From the NCBI GenBank assembly GCA_964007475.1, contig CAXFZM010000254.1:62001-126000 (forward strand): a stretch of DNA of 64,000 nt, in the 5' to 3' direction. Source of the DNA: Hybos culiciformis (lineage: Eukaryota; Arthropoda; Insecta; Diptera; Hybotidae). How positions within the stretch are numbered: the stretch's first letter is position 1; each line of letters begins with the position of its first letter. A program made the translations under genes and the position numbers. Positions 12,490-24,600 of this stretch are shown piece after piece. Under the pieces are notes generated by a model that saw nothing but the letters and a program-made list of their open reading frames with translations, ran no database searches and was not told where the DNA came from.

Positions 12490-13065
12490 TTCTGTGCAAC
12501 TTTTATGTAAATCGGTTTTCTAGATCCGGGGAAATAAACGATAAGGTGAGCAAACCTCCTAACTTTAACACATAAAATGTTGACTTTGGGCTGGTTTTTT
12601 GTTCATTACTCCGGCTCCAGACCTCGGAGAACCTCCGTTTTTGGCTTAAATTAAAGGTCTAGAAATTACGCTTCTTTCTATGCAATTTTAATGAAAATCG
12701 GTTTTCTCGATCCGGAGAAATAAACGATAAGGTGAGCAAACCCCCTAACTTTAACACATAAAATGTTGACTTTGGGCTGGTTTTTTGTTCATTACTCCGG
12801 CTCCAGACCACGGAGAACTTCCGTTTTTGGCTTAAATTAAAGGTCTAGAAATTACGCTTCTTTCTGTGCAATTTTTATGAAAATCGGTTTTCTAGATCCG
12901 GAGAAATAAACGATAAGGTGAGCAAACCTCCTAACTTTAACACATAAAATGTTGACTTTGGGCTGGTTTTTTGTTCATTACTCCGGCTCCAGACTTCGGC
13001 GGACCTCCGTTTTTGGCTTAAATCAAAGGTCTAGAAATTACGCTTCTTTCTGTGCAACTTTTATG
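12490..13065. repeat. Three-monomer local duplication
   Basis: The variant GTGCAACTTTTATGTAAATC, followed by GATCCGGGG, occurs with its GCAAC at 12496 and 13054. These are 558 bp apart, exactly three monomers. Confidence 0.75.
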
Positions 13066-16000
13066 TAAATCGGTTTTCTAGATCCGGGGAAATAAACGAT
13101 AAGGTGAGCAAACCTCCTAACTTTAACACATAAAATGTTGACTTTGGGCTGGTTTTTTGTTCATTACTCCGGCTCCAGACCTCGGAGAACCTCCGTTTTC
13201 GGCTTAAATTAAAGGTCTAGAAATTACGCTTCTTTCTGTGCAATTTTTATGAAAATCGGTTTTCTAGATCCGGAGAAATAAACGATAAGGTGAGCAAACC
13301 CCCTAACTTTAACACATAAAATGTTGACTTTGGGCTGGTTTTTTGTTCATTACTCCGGCTCCAGACCTCGGAGAACCTCCGTTTTTGGCTTAAATTAAAG
13401 GTCTAGAAATTACGCTTCTTTCTGTGCAATTTTTATGTAAATCGGTTTTCTAGATCCGGAGAAATAAACGATAAGGTGAGCAAACCTCCTAACTTTAACA
13501 CATAAAATGTTGACTTTGGGCTGGTTTTTTGTTCATTACTCCGGCTCCAGACCTCGGAGAACCTCCGTTTTTTGGCTTAAATTAAAGGTCTAGAAATTAC
13601 GCTTCTTTCTGTGCAATTTTAATGAAAATCGGTTTTCTAGATCCGGAGAAATAAACGATAAGGTGAGCAAACCCCCTAATTTTAACCCATAAAATGTTGA
13701 CTTTGGGCTGGTTTTTTGTTCATTACTCCGGCTCCAGACCTCGGAGAACCTCCGTTTTTGGCTTAAATTAAAGGTCTAGAAATTACGCTTCTTTCTGTGC
13801 AATTTTTATGTAAATCGGTTTTCTAGATCCGGAGAAATAAACGATAAGGTGAGCAAACCTCCTAACTTTAACACATAAAATGTTGACTTTGGGCTGGTTT
13901 TTTGTTCATTACTCCGGCTCCAGACCTCGGAGAACCTCCGTTTATGGCTTAAATTAAAGGTCTAGAAATTACGCTTCTTTCTGTGCAATTTTTATGAAAA
14001 TCGGTTTTCTAGATCCGGAGAAATAAACGATAAGGTGAGCAAACCCCCTAACTTTAACACATAAAATGTTGACTTTGGGCTGGTTTTTTGTTCATTACTC
14101 CGGCTCCAGACCTCGGAGAACCTCCGTTTTTGGCTTAAATTAAAGGTCTAGAAATTACGCTTCTTTCTGTGCAATTTTTATGTAAATCGGTTTTCTAGAT
14201 CCGGAGAAATAAACGATAAGGTGAGCAAACCCCCTAACTTTAACACATAAAATGTTGACTTTGGGCTGGTTTTTTGTTCATTACTCCGGCTCCAGACTTC
14301 GGCGGACCTCCGTTTTTGGCTTAAATCAAAGGTCTAGAAATTACGCTTCTTTCTGTGCAATTTTTATGAAAATCGGTTTTCTAGATTCGGAGAAATAAAC
14401 GATAAGGTGAGCAAACCCCCTAATTTTAACCCATAAAATGTTGACTTTGGGCTGGTTTTTTGTTCATTACTCCGGCTCCAGACCTCGGAGAACCTCCGTT
14501 TTTGGCTTAAATTAAAGGTCTAGAAATTACGCTTCTTTCTGTGTAATTTTTATGAAAATCGGTTTTCTAGATCCGGAGAAATAAACGATAAGGTGAGCAA
14601 ACCCCCTAACTTTAACACATAAAATGTTGACTTTGGGCTGGTTTTTTGTTCATTACTCCGGCTCCAGACTTCGGCGGACCTCCGTTTTTGGCTTAAATCA
14701 AAGGTCTAGAAATTACGCTTCTTTCTGTGCAATTTTTATGAAAATCGGTTTTCTAGATTCGGAGAAATAAACGATAAGGTGAGCAAACCCCCTAATTTTA
14801 ACCCATAAAATGTTGACTTTGGGCTGGTTTTTTGTTCATTACTCCGGCTCCAGACCTCGGAGAACCTCCGTTTTTGGCTTAAATTAAAGGTCTAGAAATT
14901 ACGCTTCTTTCTGTGCAATTTTTATGAAAATCGGTTTTCTAGATCCGGAGAAATAAACGATAAGGTGAGCAAACCCCCTAATTTTAACCCATAAAATGTT
15001 GACTTTGGGCTGGTTTTTTGTTCATTACTCCGGCTCCAGACCTCGGAGAACCTCCGTTTTTGGCTTAAATTAAAGGTCTAGAAATTACGCTTCTTTCTGT
15101 GCAATTTTTATGAAAATCGGTTTTCTAGATCCGGAGAAATAAACGATAAGGTGAGCAAACCCCCTAACTTTAACACATAAAATGTTGACTTTGGGCTGGT
15201 TTTTTGTTCATTACTCCGGCTCCAGACTTCGGCGGACCTCCGTTTTTGGCTTAAATCAAAGGTCTAGAAATTACGCTTCTTTCTGTGCAATTTTTATGAA
15301 AATCGGTTTTCTAGATCCGGAGAAATAAACGATAAGGTGAGCAAACCCCCTAACTTTAACACATAAAATGTTGACTTTGGGCTGGTTTTTTGTTCATTAC
15401 TCCGGCTCCAGACTTCGGCGGACCTCCGTTTTTGGCTTAAATCAAAGGTCTAGAAATTACGCTTCTTTCTGTGCAATTTTTATGAAAATCGGTTTTCTAG
15501 ATTCGGAGAAATAAACGATAAGGTGAGCAAACCCCCTAATTTTAACCCATAAAATGTTGACTTTTGGCTGGTTTTTTGTTCATTACTCCGGCTCCAGACC
15601 TCGGAGAACCTCCGTTTTTGGCTTAAATTAAAGGTCTAGAAATTACGCTTCTTTCTGTGAAATTTTTATGAAAATCGGTTTTCTAGATCCGGAGAAATAA
15701 ACGATAAGGTGAGCAAACCCCCTAATTTTAACCCATAAAATGTTGACTTTGGGCTGGTTTTTTGTTCATTACTCCGGCTCCAGACCTCGGAGAACCTCCG
15801 TTTTTGGCTTAAATTAAAGGTCTAGAAATTACGCTTCTTTCTGTGCAATTTTTATGAAAATCGGTTTTCTAGATCCGGAGAAATAAACGATAAGGTGAGC
15901 AAACCCCCTAACTTTAACACATAAAATGTTGACTTTGGGCTGGTTTTTTGTTCATTACTCCGGCTCCAGACCTCGGAGAACCTCCGTTTTTGGCTTAAAT

Positions 16001-17998
16001 TAAAGGTCTAGAAATTACGCTTCTTTCTGTGCAATTTTTATGTAAATCGGTTTTCTAGATCCGGAGAAATAAACGATAAGGTGAGCAAACCCCCTAACTT
16101 TAACACATAAAATGTTGACTTTGGGCTGGTTTTTTGTTCATTACTCCGGCTCCAGACTTCGGCGGACCTCCGTTTTTGGCTTAAATCAAAGGTCTAGAAA
16201 TCACGCTTCTTTCTGTGCAATTTTTATGAAAATCGGTTTTCTAGATTCGGAGAAATAAACGATAAGGTGAGCAAACCCCCTAATTTTAACCCATAAAATG
16301 TTGACTTTGGGCTGGTTTTTTGTTCATTACTCCGGCTCCAGACCTCGGAGAACCTCCGTTTTTGGCTTAAATTAAAGGTCTAGAAATTACGCTTCTTTCT
16401 GTGCAATTTTTATGAAAATCGGTTTTCTAGATCCGGAGAAATAAACGATAAGGTGAGCAAACCCCCTAATTTTAACCCATAAAATGTTGACTTTGGGCTG
16501 GTTTTTTGTTCATTACTCCGGCTCCAGACCTCGGAGAACCTCCGTTTTTGGCTTAAATTAAAGGTCTAGAAATTACGCTTCTTTCTGTGCAATTTTTATG
16601 AAAATCGGTTTTCTAGATCCGGAGAAATAAACGATAAGGTGAGCAAACCCCCTAACTTTAACACATAAAATGTTGACTTTGGGCTGGTTTTTTGTTCATT
16701 ACTCCGGCTCCAGACTTCGGCGGACCTCCGTTTTTGGCTTAAATCAAAGGTCTAGAAATTACGCTTCTTTCTGTGCAATTTTTATGAAAATCGGTTTTCT
16801 AGATTCGGAGAAATAAACGATAAGGTGAGCAAACCTCCTAACTTTAACACATAAAATGTTGACTTTGGGCTGGTTTTTTGTTCATTACTCCGGCTCCAGA
16901 CCTCGGAGAACCTCCGTTTTTGGCTTAAATTAAAGGTCTAGAAATTACGCTTCTTTCTGTGCAATTTTTATGAAAATCGGTTTTCTAGATCCGGAGAAAT
17001 AAACGATAAGGTGAGCAAACCCCCTATCTTTAACACATAAAATGTTGACTTTGGGCTGGTTTTTTGTTCATTACTCCGGCTCCAGACTTCGGCGGACCTC
17101 CGTTTTTGGCTTAAATTAAAGGTCTAGAAATTACGCTTCTTTCTGTGCAATTTTTATGAAAATCGGTTTTCTAGATCCGGAGAAATAAACGATAAGGTGA
17201 GCAAACCCCCTAACTTTAACACATAAAATGTTGACTTTGGGCTGGTTTTTTGTTCATTACTCCGGCTCCAGACCTCGGAGAACCTCCGTTTTTGGCTTAA
17301 ATTAAAGGTCTAGAAATTACGCTTCTTTCTGTGCAATTTTTATGTAAATCGGTTTTCTAGATCCGGAGAAATAAACGATAAGGTGAGCAAACCCCCTAAC
17401 TTTAACACATAAAATGTTGACTTTGGGCTGGTTTTTTGTTCATTACTCCGGCTCCAGACTTCGGCGGACCTCCGTTTTTGGCTTAAATCAAAGGTCTAGA
17501 AATTACGCTTCTTTCTGTGCAATTTTTATGAAAATCGGTTTTCTAGATTCGGAGAAATAAACGATAAGGTGAGCAAACCCCCTAATTTTAACCCATAAAA
17601 TGTTGACTTTGGGCTGGTTTTTTGTTCATTACTCCGGCTCCAGACCTCGGAGAACCTCCGTTTTTGGCTTAAATTAAAGGTCTAGAAATTACGCTTCTTT
17701 CTGTGCAATTTTTATGAAAATCGGTTTTCTAGATCCGGAGAAATAAACGATAAGGTGAGCAAACCCCCTAATTTTAACTCATAAAATGTTGACTTTGGGC
17801 TGGTTTTTTGTTCATTACTCCGGCTCCAGACCTCGGAGAACCTCCGTTTTTGGCTTAAATTAAAGGTCTAGAAATTACGCTTCTTTCTGTGCAATTTTTA
17901 TGAAAATCGGTTTTCTAGATCCGGAGAAATAAACGATAAGGTGAGCAAACCCCCTAACTTTAACACATAAAATGTTGACTTTGGGCTGGTTTTTTGTT

Positions 17999-19560
17999 CA
18001 TTACTCCGGCTCCAGACTTCGGCGGACCTCCGTTTTTGGCTTAAATCAAACATTACTCCGGCTCCAGACTTCGGCGGACCTCCGTTTTTGGCTTAAATCA
18101 AAGGTCTAGAAATTACGCTTCTTTCTGTGCAATTTTTATGAAAATCGGTTTTCTAGATCCGGAGAAATAAACGATAAGGTGAGCAAACCCCCTAACGTTA
18201 ACACATAAAATGTTGACTTTGGGCTGGTTTTTTGTTCATTACTCCGGCTCCAGACTTCGGCGGACCTCCGTTTTTGGCTTAAATCAAAGGTCTAGAAATT
18301 ACGCTTCTTTCTGTGCAATTTTTATGAAAATCGGTTTTCTAGATCCGGAGAAATAAACGATAAGGTGAGCAAACCCCCTAACTTTAACACATAAAATGTT
18401 GACTTTGGGCTGGTTTTTTGTTCATTACTCCGGCTCCAGACTTCGGCGGACCTCCGTTTTTGGCTTAAATCAAACATTACTCCGGCTCCAGACTTCGGCG
18501 GACCACCGTTTTTGGCTTAAATCAAAGGTCTAGAAATTACGCTTCTTTCTGTGCAATTTTTATGAAAATCGGTTTTCTAGATCCGGAGAAATAAACGATA
18601 AGGTGAGCAAACCCCCTAACTTTAACACATAAAATGTTGACTTTGGGCTGGTTTTTTGTTCATTACTCCGGCTCCAGACTTCGGCGGACCTCCGTTTTTG
18701 GCTTAAATCAAAGGTCTAGAAATTACGCTTCTTTCTGTGCAATTTTTATGAAAATCGGTTTTCTAGATTCGGAGAAATAAACGATAAGGTGAGCAAACCT
18801 CCTAACTTTAACACATAAAATGTTGACTTTGGGCTGGTTTTTTGTTCATTACTCCGGCTCCAGACCTCGGAGAACCTCCGTTTTTGGCTTAAATTAAAGG
18901 TCTAGAAATTACGCTTCTTTCTGTGCAATTTTTATGAAAATCGGTTTTCTAGATCCGGAGAAATAAACGATAAGGTGAGCAAACCCCCTAACTTTAACAC
19001 ATAAAATGTTGACTTTGGGCTGGTTTTTTGTTCATTACTCCGGCTCCAGACTTCGGCGGACCTCCGTTTTTGGCTTAAATCAAACATTACTCCGGCTCCA
19101 GACTTCGGCGGACCTCCGTTTTTGGCTTAAATCAAAGGTCTAGAAATTACGCTTCTTTCTGTGCAATTTTTATGAAAATCGGTTTTCTAGATCCGGAGAA
19201 ATAAACGATAAGGTGAGCAAACCCCCTAACGTTAACACATAAAATGTTGACTTTGGGCTGGTTTTTTGTTCATTACTCCGGCTCCAGACTTCGGCGGACC
19301 TCCGTTTTTGGCTTAAATCAAAGGTCTAGAAATTACGCTTCTTTCTGTGCAATTTTTATGAAAATCGGTTTTCTAGATCCGGAGAAATAAACGATAAGGT
19401 GAGCAAACCCCCTAACTTTAACACATAAAATGTTGACTTTGGGCTGGTTTTTTGTTCATTACTCCGGCTCCAGACTTCGGCGGACCTCCGTTTTTGGCTT
19501 AAATCAAACATTACTCCGGCTCCAGACTTCGGCGGACCTCCGTTTTTGGCTTAAATCAAA
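17999..19560. repeat. Cluster of four 238-bp monomers, copy 2
   Basis: Second copies of the 52-bp duplication start at 18051, 18475, 19085 and 19509. Each lies exactly 14591 bp after its counterpart at 3460, 3884, 4494 and 4918. The 1,034-bp doubling therefore came before the large segmental duplication. Confidence 0.93.
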
Positions 19561-21251
19561 GGTCTAGAAATTACGCTTCTTTCTGTGCAATTTTTATGAA
19601 AATCGGTTTTCTAGATCCGGAGAAATAAACGATAAGGTGAGCAAACCCCCTAACTTTAACACATAAAATGTTGACTTTGGGCTGGTTTTTTGTTCATTAC
19701 TCCGGCTCCAAACTTCGGCGGACCTCCGTTTTTGGCTTAAATCAAAGGTCTAGAAATTACGCTTCTTTCTGTGCAATTTTTATGAAAATCGGTTTTCTAG
19801 ATTCGGAGAAATAAACGATAAGGTGAGCAAACCTCCTAACTTTAACACATAAAATGTTGACTTTGGGCTGGTTTTTTGTTCATTACTCCGGCTCCAGACC
19901 TCGGAGAACCTCCGTTTTTGGCTTAAATTAAAGGTCTAGAAATTACGCTTCTTTCTGTGCAATTTTTATGAAAATCGGTTTTCTAGATCCGGAGAAATAA
20001 ACGATAAGGTGAGCAAACCCCCTAACTTTAACACATAAAATGTTGACTTTGGGCTGGTTTTTTGTTCATTACTCCGGCTCCAGACTTCGGCGGACCTCCG
20101 TTTTTGGCTTAAATCAAAGGTCTAGAAATTACGCTTCTTTCTGTGCAATTTTTATGAAAATCGGTTTTCTAGATTCGGAGAAATAAACGATAAGGTGAGC
20201 AAACCCCCTAATTTTAACCCATAAAATGTTGACTTTGGGCTGGTTTTTTGTTCATTACTCCGGCTCCAGACCTCGGAGAACCTCCGTTTTTGGCTTAAAT
20301 TAAAGGTCTAGAAATTACGCTTCTTTCTGTGCAATTTTTATGAAAATCGGTTTTCTAGATCCGGAGAAATAAACGGTAAGGTGAGCAAACCCCCTAATTT
20401 TAACCCATAAAATGTTGACTTTGGGCTGGTTTTTTGTTCATTACTCCGGCTCCAGACCTCGGAGAACCTCCGTTTTTGGATTAAATTAAAGGTCTAGAAA
20501 TTACGCTTCTTTCTGTGCAATTTTTATGAAAATCGGTTTTCTAGATCCGGAGAAATAAACGATAAGGTGAGCAAACCCCCTAACTTTAACACATAAAATG
20601 TTGACTTTGGGCTGGTTTTTTGTTCATTACTCCGGCTCCAGACTTCGGCGGACCTCCGTTTTTGGCTTAAATCAAAGGTCTAGAAATTACGCTTCTTTCT
20701 GTGCAATTTTTATGAAAATCGGTTTTCTAGATCCGGAGAAATAAACGATAAGGTGAGCAAACCCCCTAACTTTAACACATAAAATGTTGACTTTGGGCTA
20801 GTTTTTTGTTCATTACTCCGGCTCCAGACTTCGGCGGACCTCCGTTTTTGGCTTAAATCAAAGGTCTAGAAATTACGCTTCTTTCTGTGCAATTTTTATG
20901 AAAATCGGTTTTCTAGATTCGGAGAAATAAACGATAAGGTGAGCAAACCTCCTAACTTTAACACATAAAATGTTGACTTTGGGCTGGTTTTTTGTTCATT
21001 ACTCCGGCTCCAGACCTCGGAGAACCTCCGTTTTTGGCTTAAATTAAAGGTCTAGAAATTACGCTTCTTTCTGTGCAATTTTTATGAAAATCGGTTTTCT
21101 AGATCCGGAGAAATAAACGATAAGGTGAGCAAACCCCCTAATTTTAACCCATAAAATGTTGACTTTGGGCTGGTTTTTTGTTCATTACTCCGGCTCCAGA
21201 CCTCGGAGAACCTCCGTTTTTGGCTTAAATTAAAGGTCTAGAAATTACGCT

Positions 21252-21271
21252 TCTTTCTCCGGCTCCAGACC
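21252..21271. repeat. Truncated monomer junction (TTTCT/CCGG), second copy
   Basis: Same breakpoint as at 6661, with offset 14591. The following type C segment reads CCACGG, where the first copy reads CCCCGG. Confidence 0.9.
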
Positions 21272-21868
21272 ACGGAGAACTTCCGTTTTTGGCTTAAATT
21301 AAAGGTCTAGAAATTACGCTTCTTTCTGTGCAATTTTTATGAAAATCGGTTTTCTAGATCCGGAGAAATAAACGATAAGGTGAGCAAACCCCCTAACTTT
21401 AACACATAAAATGTTGACTTTGGGCTGGTTTTTTGTTCATTACTCCGGCTCCAGACCTCGGAGAACCTCCGTTTTTGGATTAAATTAAAGGTCTAGAAAT
21501 TACGCTTCTTTCTGTGCAATTTTTATGAAAATCGGTTTTCTAGATCCGGAGAAATAAACGATAAGGTGAGCAAACCCCCTAACTTTAACACATAAAATGT
21601 TGACTTTGGGCTGGTTTTTTGTTCATTACTCCGGCTCCAGACCACGGAGAACTTCCGTTTTTGGCTTAAATTAAAGGTCTAGAAATTACGCTTCTTTCTG
21701 TGCAATTTTTATGTAAATCGGTTTTCTAGATCCGGAGAAATAAACGATAAGGTGAGCAAACCCCCTAACTTTAACACATAAAATGTTGACTTTGGGCTGG
21801 TTTTTTGTTCATTACTCCGGCTCCAGACCTCGGAGAACCTCCGTTTTTGGCTTAAATTAAAGGTCTAG

Positions 21869-24600
21869 CAATTACGCTTCTTTCTGTGCAATTTTTATGA
21901 ATATCGGTTTTCTAGATCCGGAGAAATAAACGATAAGGTGAGCAAACCCCCTAACTTTAACACATAAAATGTTGACTTTGGGCTGGTTTTTTGTTCATTA
22001 CTCCGGCTCCAGACCTCGGAGAACCTCCGTTTTTGGCTTAAATTAAAGGTCTAGAAATTACGCTTCTTTCTATGCAATTTTAATGAAAATCGGTTTTCTA
22101 GATCCGGAGAAATAAACGATAAGGTGAGCAAACCCCCTAACTTTAACACATAAAATGTTGACTTTGGGCTGGTTTTTTGTTCATTACTCCGGCTCCAGAC
22201 CACGGAGAACTTCCGTTTTTGGCTTAAATTAAAGGTCTAGAAATTACGCTTCTTTCTGTGCAATTTTTATGAAAATCGGTTTTCTAGATCCGGAGAAATA
22301 AACGATAAGGTGAGCAAACCCCCTAACTTTAACACATAAAATGTTGACTTTGGGCTGGTTTTTTGTTCATTACTCCGGCTCCAGACTTCGGCGGACCTCC
22401 GTTTTTGGCTTAAATCAAAGGTCTAGAAATTACGCTTCTTTCTGTGCAATTTTTATGAAAATCGGTTTTCTAGATTCGGAGAAATAAACGATAAGGTGAG
22501 CAAACCCCCTAATTTTAACCCATAAAATGTTGACTTTGGGCTGGTTTTTTGTTCATTACTCCGGCTCCAGACCTCGGAGAACCTCCGTTTTTGGCTTAAA
22601 TTAAAGGTCTAGAAATTACGCTTCTTTCTATGCAATTTTAATGAAAATCGGTTTTCTAGATCCGGAGAAATAAACGATAAGGTGAGCAAACCCCCTAACT
22701 TTAACACATAAAATGTTGACTTTGGGCTGGTTTTTTGTTCATTACTCCGGCTCCAGACCTCGGAGAACCTCCGTTTTTGGATTAAATTAAAGGTCTAGAA
22801 ATTACGCTTCTTTCTGTGCAATTTTTATGAAAATCGGTTTTCTAGATCCGGAGAAATAAACGATAAGGTGAGCAAACCCCCTAACTTTAACACATAAAAT
22901 GTTGACTTTGGGCTGGTTTTTTGTTCATTACTCCGGCTCCAGACTTCGGCGGACCTCCGTTTTTGGCTTAAATCAAAGGTCTAGAAATTACGCTTCTTTC
23001 TGTGCAATTTTTATGAAAATCGGTTTTCTAGATTCGGAGAAATAAACGATAAGGTGAGCAAACCTCCTAACTTTAACACATAAAATGTTGACTTTGGGCT
23101 GGTTTTTTGTTCATTACTCCGGCTCCAGACCTCGGAGAACCTCCGTTTTTGGCTTAAATTAAAGGTCTAGAAATTACGCTTCTTTCTGTGCAATTTTTAT
23201 GAAAATCGGTTTTCTAGATCCGGAGAAATAAACGATAAGGTGAGCAAACCCCCTAATTTTAACCCATAAAATGTTGACTTTGGGCTGGTTTTTTGTTCAT
23301 TACTCCGGCTCCAGACCTCGGAGAACCTCCGTTTTTGGCTTAAATTAAAGGTCTAGAAATTACGCTTCTTTCTGTGCAATTTTTATGTAAATCGGTTTTC
23401 TAGATCCGGAGAAATAAACGATAAGGTGAGCAAACCTCCTAACTTTAACACATAAAATGTTGACTTTGGGCTGGTTTTTTGTTCATTACTCCGGCTCCAG
23501 ACCTCGGAGAACCTCCGTTTTTGGCTTAAATTAAAGGTCTAGAAATTACGCTTCTTTCTGTGCAATTTTTATGAAAATCGGTTTTCTAGATCCGGAGAAA
23601 TAAACGATAAGGTGAGCAAACCCCCTAACTTTAACACATAAAATGTTGACTTTGGGCTGGTTTTTTGTTCATTACTCCGGCTCCAGACCTCGGAGAACCT
23701 CCGTTTTTGGCTTAAATTAAAGGTCTAGAAATTACGCTTCTTTCTGTGCAATTTTTATGTAAATCGGTTTTCTAGATCCGGAGAAATAAACGATAAGGTG
23801 AGCAAACCCCCTAACTTTAACACATAAAATGTTGACTTTGGGCTGGTTTTTTGTTCATTACTCCGGCTCCAGACCTCGGAGAACCTCCGTTTTTGGCTTA
23901 AATTAAAGGTCTAGCAATTACGCTTCTTTCTGTGCAATTTTTATGAATATCGGTTTTCTAGATCCGGAGAAATAAACGATAAGGTGAGCAAACCCCCTAA
24001 CTTTAACACATAAAATGTTGACTTTGGGCTGGTTTTTTGTTCATTACTCCGGCTCCAGACCTCGGAGAACCTCCGTTTTTGGCTTAAATTAAAGGTCTAG
24101 AAATTACGCTTCTTTCTATGCAATTTTAATGAAAATCGGTTTTCTAGATCCGGAGAAATAAACGATAAGGTGAGCAAACCCCCTAACTTTAACACATAAA
24201 ATGTTGACTTTGGGCTGGTTTTTTGTTCATTACTCCGGCTCCAGACCACGGAGAACTTCCGTTTTTGGCTTAAATTAAAGGTCTAGAAATTACGCTTCTT
24301 TCTGTGCAATTTTTATGAAAATCGGTTTTCTAGATCCGGAGAAATAAACGATAAGGTGAGCAAACCCCCTAACTTTAACACATAAAATGTTGACTTTGGG
24401 CTGGTTTTTTGTTCATTACTCCGGCTCCAGACTTCGGCGGACCTCCGTTTTTGGCTTAAATCAAAGGTCTAGAAATTACGCTTCTTTCTGTGCAATTTTT
24501 ATGAAAATCGGTTTTCTAGATTCGGAGAAATAAACGATAAGGTGAGCAAACCCCCTAATTTTAACCCATAAAATGTTGACTTTGGGCTGGTTTTTTGTTC
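21869..24600. repeat. Eleven-monomer (2,046-bp) tandem duplication
   Basis: The rare GTCTAGCAATT ... ATGAATATCGG monomer recurs with its marker C at 21869 and 23915, exactly 2,046 bp apart. It is followed by the same order (ATGCAATTTTAATG, then CCACGGAG, then a type B monomer with GATTCGG and AATTTTAACCC). Agreement ends near 24600-24650. Most of this extra stretch is missing from the right 7.1-kb copy. Confidence 0.85.

Larger units (their letters stand above)
14829..23820. repeat. Segmental duplication within the array, copy 2
   Basis: Partner of 1 to about 9230. It lacks one 238-bp monomer (the 52-bp-duplication form near 1869-2106 of copy 1) and has one extra T relative to copy 1 near 2657, so the offset changes from 14828 to 14590 and then to 14591. 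Copy-specific changes include CTCCAAACTT near 19711 and AACTCATAAA near 17779. Confidence 0.9.
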
